Below are positions 1 to 9,393 of a stretch of 64,000 bases of DNA, piece by piece; the first letter of the stretch is position 1; each line of letters begins with the position of its first letter. The notes beneath the pieces are model-generated. The model was not told where the DNA came from, did no database searches, and saw only the letters and a list, made by a program, of their open reading frames with translations. The DNA is from Pseudomonas sp. Au-Pse12. GTDB taxonomy: Bacteria > Pseudomonadota > Gammaproteobacteria > Pseudomonadales > Pseudomonadaceae. Position numbers and translations under genes: made by a program. The stretch lies in contig NZ_JAJTTH010000004.1 of NCBI RefSeq assembly GCF_021341665.1, positions 1 through 64,000 of the forward strand, given 5' to 3'.

Positions 1-164
1 CCTTTTTAACCGCTTTCGACCGAGAGGATCGAATCGTTAATAAGGCGAATACTCACTGCCTTACCAACTGTTTCTGGCTTCGATGAACTGAAGCGTAACC
101 GCTGTCGAAAATCGTGCAACTCATTGAATCTCAAGGAGTTTTCCGTTTCGACTGCGCCGGAAGT
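1..164 (-). other. 5' leader of an rRNA operon running off the left edge
   Basis: Read leftward, this stretch follows a strong rRNA-type promoter and holds no open reading frame. It would be the transcribed leader ahead of 16S rRNA, whose start would lie beyond base 1. I do not see a clear boxA antitermination element here, so that would also be outside the window. The assignment rests on the promoter architecture and on my memory of Pseudomonas rrn upstream regions. Confidence 0.55.
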
Positions 165-228
165 GGGGCGAATTATAGGCCTGTAGAATCTGCCGTCAAC
201 CCTTAATTTGAATTTTCTATGAATAAGC
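165..228 (-). promoter_or_regulatory. rrn P1-type promoter with UP element
   Basis: On the minus strand a -35 hexamer TTGACG (194-199) and a perfect -10 TATAAT (172-177) are separated by 16 bases. A GC-rich discriminator (CGCCCC) follows the -10, as is usual for stringently controlled rRNA promoters. The bases just upstream of the -35 (about 200-228) are A/T rich and look like an UP element. Transcription would start near base 165 and run leftward. This combination is typical of ribosomal RNA promoters; a strong tRNA promoter is the alternative. Confidence 0.75.
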
Positions 229-230
229 TA

Positions 231-252
231 GAAAGCGCCCCAAAAGGGGCGC
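231..252 (-). terminator. Terminator of the glutarate operon
   Basis: Seven G:C-rich pairs (235-241 with 246-252) enclose a four-base loop. On the minus strand the hairpin is followed by TTTC. It lies 50-70 bases past the CoA-transferase stop codon and just before the rRNA promoter, so it would insulate the two units. Confidence 0.6.
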
Positions 253-305
253 CTTAGCGCGCCACATGGAAGTGGCAATACGCTTCTCTATATAGAAGAG
301 ACGCC

Positions 306-1526
306 CTACAGCACTCCCGACTGCCTCAAAGCCTTGACCGCCTCAACCTCCATCCCCAATACCCGCTGTAGAACCTGTGCAGTGTGCTCACCCAATAGAG
401 GAGGGGCATTGCGATACTCAACAGGTGTCTCGGACAGGCGAATAGGACTCGCCACCTGGGGCACCATCCCGGCCAGGGCATGAGGTAACTCTACAGCCAG
501 GCCTCGAGCTACGACCTGAGGGTCGCTAAACACCTGCGCCAGGTCATTGATCGGCCCACAAGGCACACCCGCCTGTTCCAGCTGGCTCACCCATTCAGCC
601 GTAGTCTTGAACACCGTCGCCTGACGTATCAGCGGAATGAGCAGCGCCCGATTGGCCACCCGCAGCTTGTTGGTGGCAAACCGAGGATCATCCGCCCACT
701 GCGGCTGACCCGCCACCTCGGCAAACTTGCGAAACTGCCCGTCATTACCCACGGTGAGGATGAAGTCACCATCAGCAGTCGGAAAATCCTGATAAGGCAC
801 TATATTAGGGTGCGCGTTGCCCAGACGCTTGGGAGCGACCCCCGTCGTCAGGTAGTTCATGGCCTGGTTGGCCAGGCAAGCGACCTGCACATCCAGCAAT
901 GCCATATCGATGTGCTGGCCACCGCCACCCTGATCCCGATGAGCCAAGGCCGCCAGAATCGCGACAGTGGAGTAGAGCCCGGTGAGGATGTCGGTCAAGG
1001 CCACACCCACTTTTACCGGCCCAGCCCCCTCATCGCCCTCAGGGCGCCCGGTCAGGCTCATCAGACCACCCAGCCCCTGGATCATGAAGTCATAACCCGC
1101 ACGCTTGGCATAAGGACCGGTCTGGCCAAAACCGGTGATCGAGCAATAGATCAGCCGCGGATTGACCGCCCTGAGTGACTCATAGTCCAACCCATAAGCC
1201 GCCAGCCCACCCACCTTGAAGTTCTCGATGACGATATCCGACTTAGCCGCCAGCTCGCGCACCAATTGCTGCCCTTCGGGACGGGTGAAGTCGATGGTCA
1301 CCGACTGCTTGTTACGGTTGGCCGACAGATAATAAGCAGCCTCCGTGGTGTTCTCACCATAGGCGTCCTTCAAGAAGGGCGGCCCCCAGGCGCGGGTATC
1401 GTCACCATTGCCAGGGCGCTCGACCTTGATCACCTCGGCCCCGAGGTCCGCGAGGATCTGCCCGGACCAGGGCCCAGCCAGAACCCGCGATAAATCCAGT
1501 ACCCGCAGATGCGATAACGCGCCCAT
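306..1526 (-). CDS. CaiB/BaiF family CoA-transferase, probable glutarate CoA-transferase
   Basis: This is a 406-residue class III CoA-transferase. The N-terminus (LSRVLAGPWSGQILADLG) is the usual CaiB/BaiF nucleotide-fold start, and the catalytic aspartate is expected in the GYDFMIQG segment near residue 170. Full length for the family. The ATG at 1526 has an AGGAG-type ribosome site; a longer frame to 1571 overlaps gcdH and is not needed. The stop of gcdH lies 13 bases upstream, so the two genes form one operon. Family members paired with glutaryl-CoA dehydrogenase, such as human SUGCT, move CoA from succinyl-CoA to glutarate, and that is the likely reaction here. Substrate is inferred from context, not from residues. 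Confidence 0.85.
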   Translation of the reverse strand: MGALSHLRVLDLSRVLAGPWSGQILADLGAEVIKVERPGNGDDTRAWGPPFLKDAYGENTTEAAYYLSANRNKQSVTIDFTRPEGQQLVRELAAKSDIVIENFKVGGLAAYGLDYESLRAVNPRLIYCSITGFGQTGPYAKRAGYDFMIQGLGGLMSLTGRPEGDEGAGPVKVGVALTDILTGLYSTVAILAALAHRDQGGGGQHIDMALLDVQVACLANQAMNYLTTGVAPKRLGNAHPNIVPYQDFPTADGDFILTVGNDGQFRKFAEVAGQPQWADDPRFATNKLRVANRALLIPLIRQATVFKTTAEWVSQLEQAGVPCGPINDLAQVFSDPQVVARGLAVELPHALAGMVPQVASPIRLSETPVEYRNAPPLLGEHTAQVLQRVLGMEVEAVKALRQSGVL

Positions 1527-1539
1527 GGCCGCTCTCCTA

Positions 1540-2721
1540 TTAATAGAACGCCTGGATGCCGGTCTGCGCACGCCCGAGAATCAGCGCATGCACATCGTGG
1601 GTGCCTTCGTAGGTGTTAACCACTTCCAGGTTCACCAGATGACGGGCAATGCCGAACTCATCAGAAATCCCGTTACCACCCAGCATGTCACGTGCCACGC
1701 GGGCGATATCCAACGACTTGCCGCAGGAATTGCGCTTCATGATCGAGGTGATTTCCACTGCAGCAGTGCCTTCATCCTTCATCCGCCCCAGACGCAGGCA
1801 GCCTTGAAGGGCGAGGGTGATTTCGGTCTGCATGTCCGCCAGCTTCTTCTGAATCAACTGAGTTGCCGCCAGAGGGCGACCGAACTGCTGACGATCAAGG
1901 GTGTATTGACGCGCCGTGTGCCAGCAGAACTCGGCAGCGCCCAATGCGCCCCAGGAGATGCCGTAACGTGCCGAGTTCAGGCAGGTGAATGGCCCCTTGA
2001 GCCCACGCACATCCGGGAAGATGTTTTCTTCCGGCACGAATACGTTGTCCATGACGATCTCACCGGTGATCGACGCACGCAGGCCCACCTTGCCGTGGAT
2101 CGCAGGCGCGCTCAGGCCTTTCCAGCCTTTCTCCAGCACGAAACCACGGATGTCACCGGCGTCATCCTTGGCCCAGACCACGAACACATCGGCGATCGGG
2201 CTGTTGGTGATCCACATCTTGCTGCCGGTCAGGCTGTAGCCACCGTCCACTTTGCGTGCGCGAGTAATCATCGCACCCGGGTCAGAACCATGGTTCGGCT
2301 CGGTCAGACCAAAGCAGCCAATCCATTCGCCAGACGCCAACTTCGGCAGGTACTTCTGTTTTTGCGCTTCGGTGCCGAACTCGTTGATCGGCACCATCAC
2401 CAGGGACGATTGCACACTCATCATGGAGCGGTAACCCGAATCCACACGCTCCACTTCACGAGCGATCAGGCCATAGCACACATAGTTCAGGCCGCTGCCG
2501 CCGTACTGCTCGGGAATGGTCGCGCCCAACAGGCCGACTTCACCCATTTCCCGGAAGATGGCCGGATCGGTCTTCTCATGACGGAAAGCTTCCAGAACCC
2601 GTGGCGCCAGCTTGTCTTGAGCGAACTGCTCGGCACTGTCGCGAACCATGCGCTCTTCTTCGGTGAGCTGCTGGTCCAGCAGAAGGGGATCGATCCAGTT
2701 GAAGCTTGCTTTACCGCCCAT
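1540..2721 (-). CDS. gcdH: Glutaryl-CoA dehydrogenase
   Basis: A 393-residue FAD acyl-CoA dehydrogenase that oxidatively decarboxylates glutaryl-CoA to crotonyl-CoA, in lysine, 5-aminovalerate and glutarate breakdown. The C-terminal [20 protein letters not shown] carries the catalytic glutamate in YEGT and is characteristic of GcdH rather than other acyl-CoA dehydrogenases. The substrate-binding loop ([12 protein letters not shown]) is intact. It is the first gene of a leftward operon with the CoA-transferase and diverges from the LysR regulator gcdR, with about 160 bases of shared control region. Confidence 0.95.
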   Translation of the reverse strand: MGGKASFNWIDPLLLDQQLTEEERMVRDSAEQFAQDKLAPRVLEAFRHEKTDPAIFREMGEVGLLGATIPEQYGGSGLNYVCYGLIAREVERVDSGYRSMMSVQSSLVMVPINEFGTEAQKQKYLPKLASGEWIGCFGLTEPNHGSDPGAMITRARKVDGGYSLTGSKMWITNSPIADVFVVWAKDDAGDIRGFVLEKGWKGLSAPAIHGKVGLRASITGEIVMDNVFVPEENIFPDVRGLKGPFTCLNSARYGISWGALGAAEFCWHTARQYTLDRQQFGRPLAATQLIQKKLADMQTEITLALQGCLRLGRMKDEGTAAVEITSIMKRNSCGKSLDIARVARDMLGGNGISDEFGIARHLVNLEVVNTYEGTHDVHALILGRAQTGIQAFY

Positions 2722-2880
2722 GAGTGAATCCTCGTGAAGTAGGTCAACTATCGTGGAACAGATCCTAGGCCCACCACGAACCTTCGGGCAAACGAGGATT
2801 TCGCATGCTGTTGTGCTAATTTCTCACTCCGAAATGACCTAAAACGCCTTTTACAGCTCGTATTAGTGAGATTGCAGTAC

Positions 2881-3780
2881 ATGCGCAGGAAGATCCCCAG
2901 CACCGCCGCCCTGATCAGCTTCGAGGCTGCGGCCCGTCATGAGAGCTTTACCAAGGCAGCCCTGGAGCTTTCCCTGACCCAGGGCGCCGTATGCCGACAG
3001 ATCGCCAGCCTTGAAGAGTTCCTCGGCGTGGAACTGTTCCGCCGCTCCCGAAGAGGGGTCAAGCTGACCGAAGCAGGGCTCTCCTACAGCCGCCGGGTGG
3101 CCACACAGCTGGATGCCGTGGAGCGCGACACGCTTTCAGTAATGGGGCAGCAGGGGGCCAACGTCATCGAACTGGCCGTGGTTCCAACCTTTGGCACGCA
3201 ATGGCTGTTGCCACGCCTGAAAGACTTCCAACAGCAGCACCCTGAAGTCACCGTCAACCTGACCAACCGCACGCGCCCCTTCCTCTTTGCCGATACCGCG
3301 TTTGACGCCGCCATCTACTTTGGCGATGCCGACTGGTCAGGCACCCAATCCCACCGCCTGATGGGCGAGCACCCAGTACCGGTGTGCAGCCCGGCAATGC
3401 TGGGCAACCAGCAGCAACTGAGCGCCGAGAACATCGCCGAATTGCCCCTGCTGCAGCAGACCACACGGCCCTATGCCTGGCGCCAATGGTTCAACTCGCA
3501 ACAGCTGAACGTCCCCCGCGACATGACAGGCCCCCGCTACGAGCTATTCTCCATGCTCGCCCAGGCAGCCATGCACGACATGGGCATCGCCCTGATTCCG
3601 GCCTTCCTCATCCAGCGCGAGCTGGCGGAAAAACGCCTGGTGATAGCCAACCCCCAGGCACTGACCAGCATCAAGGCGTATTACCTGATGATTCCCGAGC
3701 GCAAAGTGGAATCTGCCTCTTTACGGGCTTTTCGCGATTGGCTGGTGAATCAGGCACACAGCTACAACCTAGAAAGGTAA
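2881..3780 (+). CDS. gcdR: LysR-type regulator of glutarate catabolism
   Basis: A 299-residue LysR-family regulator. The N-terminal winged helix-turn-helix occupies about residues 1-65 (FEAAARHESFTKAALELSLT, SRQ-type helix as GAVCRQIASLEEFLG), followed by a periplasmic-binding-protein-like effector domain of the GcvA type. It is divergent from gcdH, the classic arrangement for a LysR activator of its neighbour. The ATG at 2881 is chosen because homologues start MRRKIP; a GTG at 2866 in the same frame is possible and neither has a strong ribosome site. Glutarate or glutaryl-CoA as inducer is inferred. Confidence 0.8.
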   Translation: MRRKIPSTAALISFEAAARHESFTKAALELSLTQGAVCRQIASLEEFLGVELFRRSRRGVKLTEAGLSYSRRVATQLDAVERDTLSVMGQQGANVIELAVVPTFGTQWLLPRLKDFQQQHPEVTVNLTNRTRPFLFADTAFDAAIYFGDADWSGTQSHRLMGEHPVPVCSPAMLGNQQQLSAENIAELPLLQQTTRPYAWRQWFNSQQLNVPRDMTGPRYELFSMLAQAAMHDMGIALIPAFLIQRELAEKRLVIANPQALTSIKAYYLMIPERKVESASLRAFRDWLVNQAHSYNLER

Positions 3781-4231
3781 AGGCTTCCAGCGATTAATTG
3801 ACCCCGTAGTCAGAAAATCAAAAGCCCTACAGATATAAGTATTTGTCGCATTTCGACAGACTGTACCGACACCTCGAACAATAGTCCTAAAAGCGCCTAA
3901 CCACGCGGCCTGTAGGGTTTATTTGACAGTAATGTAAGACTATTCACACAGCAGATGAGAAAAATCTTATTTGCGTGATAAAAGCCTTGAAAGGCACGGC
4001 TTACAAGGGCTTAACCCCACCCCTTGCGACATTCGGTCACGGGGTGACTTGTAGTTAATTTTCCGTCACTAGTCAGAATCCCTTGAAGGGCTCAAAGTTC
4101 GCCTGCAAAATGCCGCGCCCCGCTGTGATTTCAGCGGGATCGTGCTGATCGGCCGCCCCAGTCGCACCCTCCGCAGTGCGCTGGCCTTCTAAGAAAGATC
4201 GAAAGCAATAAGATCAAGCAGGAGATTTGAC
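3781..4231 (+). other. Intergenic region upstream of pntAA
   Basis: About 450 bases without a credible gene. The first half is A/T rich and probably carries the pnt promoter, but I cannot pick hexamers with confidence. A short hairpin (CCCGCTGTGATTTCAGCGGG, 4121-4140) lies about 90 bases before pntAA and may be a leader structure. No RNA gene recognised. Confidence 0.4.
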
Positions 4232-5353
4232 GTGCACATTGGTGTTCCTCTCGAAACCCAGACGGGTGAAACACGGGTTGCTGCAACCCCGGAAACCATC
4301 AAGAAGCTGATCGGCCAGGGTCATAAAGTCACTGTGCAAAGCGGCGCCGGCATTAACGCCAGCGTGGTCGACAGTGCCTATGAAGCGGCAGGAGCCACCA
4401 TTGGCAGCGCCAACGATGCCTTTGGCGCCGAGCTGATTCTCAAGGTCGTGGCGCCCAGCGACAGCGAACTGGCGCTGATCAAGAGCGGCACCGTGCTGGT
4501 GGGCATGCTCAACCCATTCAGCAATGAAACCATCGCCAAACTGGCCGAACGCGGCATTACCGCCTTCGCCCTGGAAGCGGCGCCACGTACCTCTCGGGCC
4601 CAGAGCCTGGACGTGCTGTCGTCCCAGGCCAACATCGCCGGTTACAAGGCCGTGCTGCTGGCCGCCCACTACTACCCGCGCTTCATGCCGATGCTGATGA
4701 CCGCTGCCGGTACGGTGAAGGCCGCCCGGGTGCTGATTCTTGGCGCCGGTGTTGCCGGCCTGCAGGCCATCGCCACGGCCAAGCGCCTGGGCGCGGTGAT
4801 CGAGGCTTCGGACGTGCGTCCGGCGGTGAAGGAGCAGATCGAATCCTTGGGCGCCAAGTTCGTCGACGTGCCTTACGAGACCGATGAAGAGCGCGAATGC
4901 GCCGTCGGTGTCGGCGGTTATGCCCGCCCCATGCCGGCCAGCTGGATGCAGCGCCAGGCACTGGCAGTGCACGAGCGTGCCAAGCAGGCCGATATCGTCA
5001 TCACCACCGCACTGATTCCAGGCCGCAAGGCGCCGACCTTGCTCAGCGCCGAAACCGTGGCCCAGATGAAGCCTGGCTCGGTGGTCATCGACCTGGCAGC
5101 CGCGCAGGGTGGCAACTGCCCGCTGACCGTGGCGGATCAGGTGGTGGTGGAAAACGGCGTGACCATCGTTGGCCCGACCAACCTGGCCGGCGCGGTCGCC
5201 GCCGACGCCTCGGCACTGTACGCCCGCAACCTGCTGGACTTCCTGAAGCTTGTCTTCACCAAAGAAGGGCAGTTCGAAGTCAACCTAGAAGACGACATCG
5301 TCGCCGCGTGCCTGATGTGCCGCGACGGCCAAGTCATCCGCAAAAACGCCTAA
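4232..5353 (+). CDS. pntAA: NAD(P) transhydrogenase subunit alpha, part 1 (dI domain)
   Basis: A 373-residue soluble NAD(H)-binding dI component of the proton-translocating transhydrogenase. The N-terminus MHIGVPLETQTGETRVAATPE is typical of the alanine dehydrogenase/PNT fold, and the nucleotide-binding glycine loop VLILGAGVAGLQAI is near residue 168. In this lineage the alpha subunit is split, so the membrane segment is a separate gene (pntAB). The start is GTG, supported by AGGAG about 8 bases upstream. First gene of a three-gene operon that exchanges reducing equivalents between NADH and NADP+ using the proton gradient. Confidence 0.95.
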   Translation: MHIGVPLETQTGETRVAATPETIKKLIGQGHKVTVQSGAGINASVVDSAYEAAGATIGSANDAFGAELILKVVAPSDSELALIKSGTVLVGMLNPFSNETIAKLAERGITAFALEAAPRTSRAQSLDVLSSQANIAGYKAVLLAAHYYPRFMPMLMTAAGTVKAARVLILGAGVAGLQAIATAKRLGAVIEASDVRPAVKEQIESLGAKFVDVPYETDEERECAVGVGGYARPMPASWMQRQALAVHERAKQADIVITTALIPGRKAPTLLSAETVAQMKPGSVVIDLAAAQGGNCPLTVADQVVVENGVTIVGPTNLAGAVAADASALYARNLLDFLKLVFTKEGQFEVNLEDDIVAACLMCRDGQVIRKNA

Positions 5354-5368
5354 GCAGGGATTCAGACG

Positions 5369-5692
5369 ATGGAAGAGCTTATCTCCCCCGGTATCTACAA
5401 CCTGATCATCTTCGTGCTGGCGATTTATGTCGGTTACCACGTGGTCTGGAACGTTACACCCGCACTGCACACCCCTCTGATGGCAGTGACCAACGCCATT
5501 TCCGCGATCGTCATCGTCGGCGCCATGCTGGCTGCCGCGCTGACCGTGACGCCGCTGGGCAAGACCATGGGCACCCTGGCCGTGGCTCTGGCCGCGGTCA
5601 ACGTGTTCGGTGGCTTCCTGGTAACCCGCCGCATGTTGGAAATGTTTAAGAAGAAAGCGCCCAAAGCCGTGAAAGAAGAGGTGCAGAAATAA
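5369..5692 (+). CDS. pntAB: NAD(P) transhydrogenase subunit alpha, part 2 (membrane dII)
   Basis: A 107-residue membrane protein with about three hydrophobic helices and a lysine-rich C-terminus ([15 protein letters not shown]). It supplies the alpha-chain part of the proton channel of transhydrogenase. It begins 15 bases after pntAA and its stop overlaps the pntB start by one base (TAATG), so translation is probably coupled. Confidence 0.94.
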   Translation: MEELISPGIYNLIIFVLAIYVGYHVVWNVTPALHTPLMAVTNAISAIVIVGAMLAAALTVTPLGKTMGTLAVALAAVNVFGGFLVTRRMLEMFKKKAPKAVKEEVQK

Positions 5693-7128
5693 TGAGCATG
5701 AACCTGGTAACAACCCTCTATCTGATCGCCTCGGTGTGCTTTATCCAGGCGCTCAAGGGGCTTTCGCACCCGACCACGTCCCGACGCGGCAACTTGTTCG
5801 GCATGCTGGGCATGGCCCTGGCGGTACTCACCACCATTGGCCTCATCTATAAGCTGAGCGCAGAACTGGCGACCGCCGGCATCGGCTACGTCATCGTCGG
5901 CCTGCTGATCGGCGGCACCGCCGGTTCGATCATGGCCAAACGCGTGGAAATGACCAAGATGCCGGAGCTGGTGGCGTTCATGCACAGCATGATCGGCCTG
6001 GCCGCGGTATTCATCGCCATTGCCGCCGTGGTCGAGCCGCAGTCCCTGGGCATCGTCAAACACCTGGGCGACGCGATCCCCGCCGGTAACCGCCTGGAGC
6101 TGTTCCTCGGCGCTGCCATCGGTGCCATCACCTTCTCCGGCTCGGTGATCGCCTTCGGCAAGCTCTCGGGCAAGTACAAGTTCCGCCTGTTCCAGGGCGC
6201 ACCGGTACAGTTCGCCGGCCAGCACAAACTCAACCTGGTGCTGGGCCTGGCCACCCTTGGCCTGGGCGTGACCTTCATGGTCACCGGCAACCTCGGCGCC
6301 TTTGCCCTGATGCTGGCCCTGGCCTTCGTCATGGGCGTGCTGATCATCATCCCGATCGGCGGCGCCGACATGCCGGTGGTGGTGTCGATGCTCAACAGCT
6401 ACTCGGGCTGGGCCGCGGCAGGGATCGGTTTCTCGCTGAACAACTCGATGCTGATCATCGCCGGCTCCCTGGTGGGCTCCAGCGGCGCGATTCTCTCGTA
6501 CATCATGTGCAAGGCCATGAACCGCTCGTTCTTCAACGTGCTGCTCGGTGGTTTCGGCAACGCGGCCGATGCCGGCGGCCCGGCAGGTTCGAAGGAGGCC
6601 CGCCCGGTCAAATCCGGTTCGGCTGACGATGCGACCTTCCTGCTGACCAACGCTGACACCGTGATCATCGTTCCCGGCTACGGCCTGGCGGTAGCACGGG
6701 CCCAGCACGCGCTGAAAGAGCTGACCGAGAAGCTGACCCACCGCGGCGTCACCGTGAAGTACGCGATCCACCCGGTAGCGGGGCGCATGCCCGGCCACAT
6801 GAACGTGCTGCTGGCCGAGGCCGAAGTGCCTTACGACCAGGTGTTCGAGATGGAAGACATCAACTCCGAGTTCGGCCAGGCCGACGTGGTGCTGGTACTG
6901 GGCGCCAACGACGTGGTCAACCCGGCGGCGAAGAACGACCCCAAGTCGCCCATCGCCGGCATGCCGATCCTCGAAGCCTTCAAGGCCAAGACCATCATCG
7001 TCAACAAGCGCTCCATGGCCAGCGGCTATGCCGGCCTGGACAACGAACTGTTTTACCTGGACAAGACCATGATGGTTTTCGGCGACGCGAAGAAGGTCAT
7101 CGAAGACATGGTCAAAGCTGTCGAGTAA
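5692..7128 (+). CDS. pntB: NAD(P) transhydrogenase subunit beta
   Basis: A 478-residue subunit with about eight to nine membrane helices (residues 1-270) and a C-terminal NADP(H)-binding dIII domain. The dIII signature is clear: VIIVPGYGLAVARAQHA, then HPVAGRMPGHMNVLLAEA and VLGANDVVNPAA. Full length. Last gene of the operon, followed closely by an intrinsic terminator. Confidence 0.96.
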   Translation: MSMNLVTTLYLIASVCFIQALKGLSHPTTSRRGNLFGMLGMALAVLTTIGLIYKLSAELATAGIGYVIVGLLIGGTAGSIMAKRVEMTKMPELVAFMHSMIGLAAVFIAIAAVVEPQSLGIVKHLGDAIPAGNRLELFLGAAIGAITFSGSVIAFGKLSGKYKFRLFQGAPVQFAGQHKLNLVLGLATLGLGVTFMVTGNLGAFALMLALAFVMGVLIIIPIGGADMPVVVSMLNSYSGWAAAGIGFSLNNSMLIIAGSLVGSSGAILSYIMCKAMNRSFFNVLLGGFGNAADAGGPAGSKEARPVKSGSADDATFLLTNADTVIIVPGYGLAVARAQHALKELTEKLTHRGVTVKYAIHPVAGRMPGHMNVLLAEAEVPYDQVFEMEDINSEFGQADVVLVLGANDVVNPAAKNDPKSPIAGMPILEAFKAKTIIVNKRSMASGYAGLDNELFYLDKTMMVFGDAKKVIEDMVKAVE

Positions 7129-7151
7129 AGCTGCTGTAGCGCAATACCCAA

Positions 7152-7184
7152 AACCTCAGCCTTTAGTAGGCTGAGGTTTTTTAT
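7152..7184 (+). terminator. Intrinsic terminator of pntAA-pntAB-pntB
   Basis: A 10-base-pair perfect stem (AACCTCAGCC with GGCTGAGGTT, 7152-7161 and 7169-7178) has a seven-base loop and is followed by TTTT. It starts 24 bases after the pntB stop codon. Confidence 0.9.
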
Positions 7185-7307
7185 TGACCTCATAAAGCCG
7201 ACAGAAGGCTCTAGATCAGTACCTTTCATTCGACCTTTGTCGCGCGGTGTTTTTTTTTGAAATCACTAGACTGCGCTTCTTGCTTCCGTTGCCCGAGATA
7301 ACAATCC

Positions 7308-8801
7308 ATGTACCGTGATCGTATCCGCTTGCCTTCGTTGTTGGATAAGGTGATGAGCGCCGCCGACGCTGCCGCTCTGATTGAGGACGGCATGACCGTC
7401 GGCATGAGCGGCTTCACCCGCGCCGGTGAAGCCAAGGCCGTGCCCCATGCCCTGGCCGAACGGGCCAAGGTGACCCCGCTGAAAATCAGCCTGATGACCG
7501 GCGCCAGCCTGGGCAACGACCTGGACAAGCAACTCACCGAGGCCGGTGTCCTGGCCCGGCGCATGCCGTTCCAGGTCGACAGCACCCTGCGCAAGGCGAT
7601 CAACGCCGGCGAAGTGATGTTCATCGACCAGCACCTGTCGGAAACCGTAGAACAGTTGCGTAACCAGCAGCTCAAGCTGCCGGACATTGCGGTGATCGAG
7701 GCCGTGGCCATCACCGAACAAGGCCATATCGTGCCCACCACCTCGGTGGGCAACTCCGCCAGTTTCGCGATCTTCGCCAAGCAGGTGATCGTCGAGATCA
7801 ACCTGGCGCACAACCCGAACCTGGAAGGCCTGCACGACATCTATATCCCGACCTATCGCCCGACCCGTACACCTATTCCCCTGGTGAAGGTCGACGATCG
7901 CATCGGCAGCACGGCGATTCCGATCCCGGCGGAAAAGATCGTCGCCATCGTCATCACCAACCAGTCGGACTCGCCATCCACCGTCTCCACCCCGGACAGC
8001 GAGACCCAGGGCATCGCCAACCACCTGATCGACTTCCTCAAGCAGGAAGTGGATGCCGGGCGCATGAGCAACAAGCTCGGCCCGCTACAGGCCGGTATCG
8101 GCAACATTGCCAACGCGGTGATGTGCGGCCTGATCGAGTCGCCGTTCGAGAACCTGACCATGTACTCCGAAGTCCTGCAGGACTCGACCTTCGACCTGAT
8201 CGACGCCGGCAAGCTGAGCTTCGCCTCGGGCAGCTCCATCACCCTGTCGAGCCGGCGCAACGCCGATGTGTTCGGCAACCTGGAGCGCTACAAGGACAAG
8301 CTGGTGCTGCGCCCGCAGGAAATCTCCAACCACCCCGAAGTGGTACGCCGCCTGGGCATCATCGGCATCAACACCGCGCTGGAGTTCGATATCTACGGCA
8401 ATGTCAACTCCACCCACGTCTGCGGCACGCGGATGATGAACGGCATCGGCGGTTCCGGCGACTTCGCCCGCAACGCGCACCTGGCGATCTTCGTCACCAA
8501 GTCGATTGCCAAGGGCGGGGCGATTTCCAGCGTGGTGCCGATGGTCAGCCACGTGGACCACACCGAGCATGATGTCGACATCCTGGTGACCGAAATCGGC
8601 CTGGCCGACCTGCGTGGCCTGGCGCCACGTGAACGGGCCCGGGTGATCATCGACAACTGTGTGCATCCGTCCTACCGCGAAGCGCTGAACGACTACTTCA
8701 CCAAGGCTTGCGCCCTGGGTGGTCACACGCCGCACATCCTGCGTGATGCCCTGAGCTGGCACATCAACCTGGAAGAAACCGGGAAAATGCTCGCCGAGTG
8801 A
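7308..8801 (+). CDS. Acetyl-CoA hydrolase/transferase family protein (succinyl-CoA:acetate CoA-transferase type)
   Basis: A 497-residue class I CoA-transferase of the acetyl-CoA hydrolase family. The N-terminal domain (DGMTVGMSGFTRAGEAKAVP) and C-terminal domain with GIGNIANAV and the segment MYSEVLQDS are present; the glutamate in YSEVLQD is the expected CoA-thioester nucleophile. Length is normal. Family members either hydrolyse acetyl-CoA or transfer CoA between succinyl-CoA and acetate or propionate; which one applies cannot be read from the sequence. It stands alone, after the pnt terminator and ahead of an operator-rich spacer. Confidence 0.9.
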   Translation: MYRDRIRLPSLLDKVMSAADAAALIEDGMTVGMSGFTRAGEAKAVPHALAERAKVTPLKISLMTGASLGNDLDKQLTEAGVLARRMPFQVDSTLRKAINAGEVMFIDQHLSETVEQLRNQQLKLPDIAVIEAVAITEQGHIVPTTSVGNSASFAIFAKQVIVEINLAHNPNLEGLHDIYIPTYRPTRTPIPLVKVDDRIGSTAIPIPAEKIVAIVITNQSDSPSTVSTPDSETQGIANHLIDFLKQEVDAGRMSNKLGPLQAGIGNIANAVMCGLIESPFENLTMYSEVLQDSTFDLIDAGKLSFASGSSITLSSRRNADVFGNLERYKDKLVLRPQEISNHPEVVRRLGIIGINTALEFDIYGNVNSTHVCGTRMMNGIGGSGDFARNAHLAIFVTKSIAKGGAISSVVPMVSHVDHTEHDVDILVTEIGLADLRGLAPRERARVIIDNCVHPSYREALNDYFTKACALGGHTPHILRDALSWHINLEETGKMLAE

Positions 8802-8873
8802 TTGATACAGTCGGCAGCTGACGCAAACACAGTTTCGTCAGCTTGCCGACTGCCCACCAACAAGCTACAAAAA

Positions 8874-9037
8874 CTGTACTGCTGTACCGGTCTTTTCCCC
8901 ACCTAAAACCACCTTTCCTTCGCCTAAAAGCCCTTGAACGCACCAAAAAGGTGCCGACAGGTACAGTTGCGCCTTTTCCGAACAGTACAGCCCCTATAAA
9001 CAGTTAACTGGTCCTTCACAATACAGGTGAACTGTAT
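8874..9037. promoter_or_regulatory. Cluster of CTGTAC/GTACAG operator-like elements before the first DUF1127 gene
   Basis: The 319-base spacer before 9121 is packed with the same half site in both orientations: CTGTACT and GCTGTACCGG (8874-8890), GACAGGTACAGTT (8956-8968), AACAGTACAG (8981-8990), and the inverted repeat ATACAG-N5-CTGTAT (9021-9037). The 13-base word GACAGGTACAGTT recurs exactly before the second DUF1127 gene (9483-9495). The pattern suggests binding by one dimeric regulator; a GntR/MocR-type protein is a guess. No promoter hexamers assigned. Confidence 0.5.
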
Positions 9038-9120
9038 CTACAGAGTCTTGCGCGGGAAGAGGATCATTGGCATCAGTTAAACCACTACCTGATCCCGCCA
9101 CAAGCGGAAGGATGTCAACC

Positions 9121-9336
9121 ATGGAACGTACACTCAGTTCCGAACTGTTCTTCGAAGACAAAGCTGCAAAAACCCAGGCTTCCCTGCCTCTGCGCGTTAT
9201 CGCCAACCTGATGCTGTGGCAGCGCCGCATCTCCAGCCGCCACCAACTGGCTCGTCTGGATTCGCGTCTGCTGGCCGATGCCGGGATCAGCGAAGCACAA
9301 CGCTACGAAGAGCTGAGCAAGCCGTTCTGGCGCTAA
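9121..9336 (+). CDS. DUF1127 small protein, copy 1
   Basis: A 71-residue basic protein. The C-terminal half (RHQLARLDSRLLADAGISEA) is the DUF1127 signature, and the protein ends KPFWR like its neighbour. No signal peptide or membrane segment. The ATG at 9121 is preferred: GGAAGGA lies 8 bases upstream; earlier in-frame starts would overlap that site. Function is not established here; small DUF1127 proteins in other proteobacteria have been linked to RNA metabolism and stress. Single-gene unit with its own terminator. Confidence 0.85.
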   Translation: MERTLSSELFFEDKAAKTQASLPLRVIANLMLWQRRISSRHQLARLDSRLLADAGISEAQRYEELSKPFWR

Positions 9337-9393
9337 CTCAGCGTCGCTGGCTCTGACCCACCGGGCCCACCGCCAGCACCCCGAATTGCACAC

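Noticed and set aside
4121-4140. The hairpin before pntAA as a riboswitch
   Set aside because: It is a single short stem with no conserved aptamer core that I recognise.
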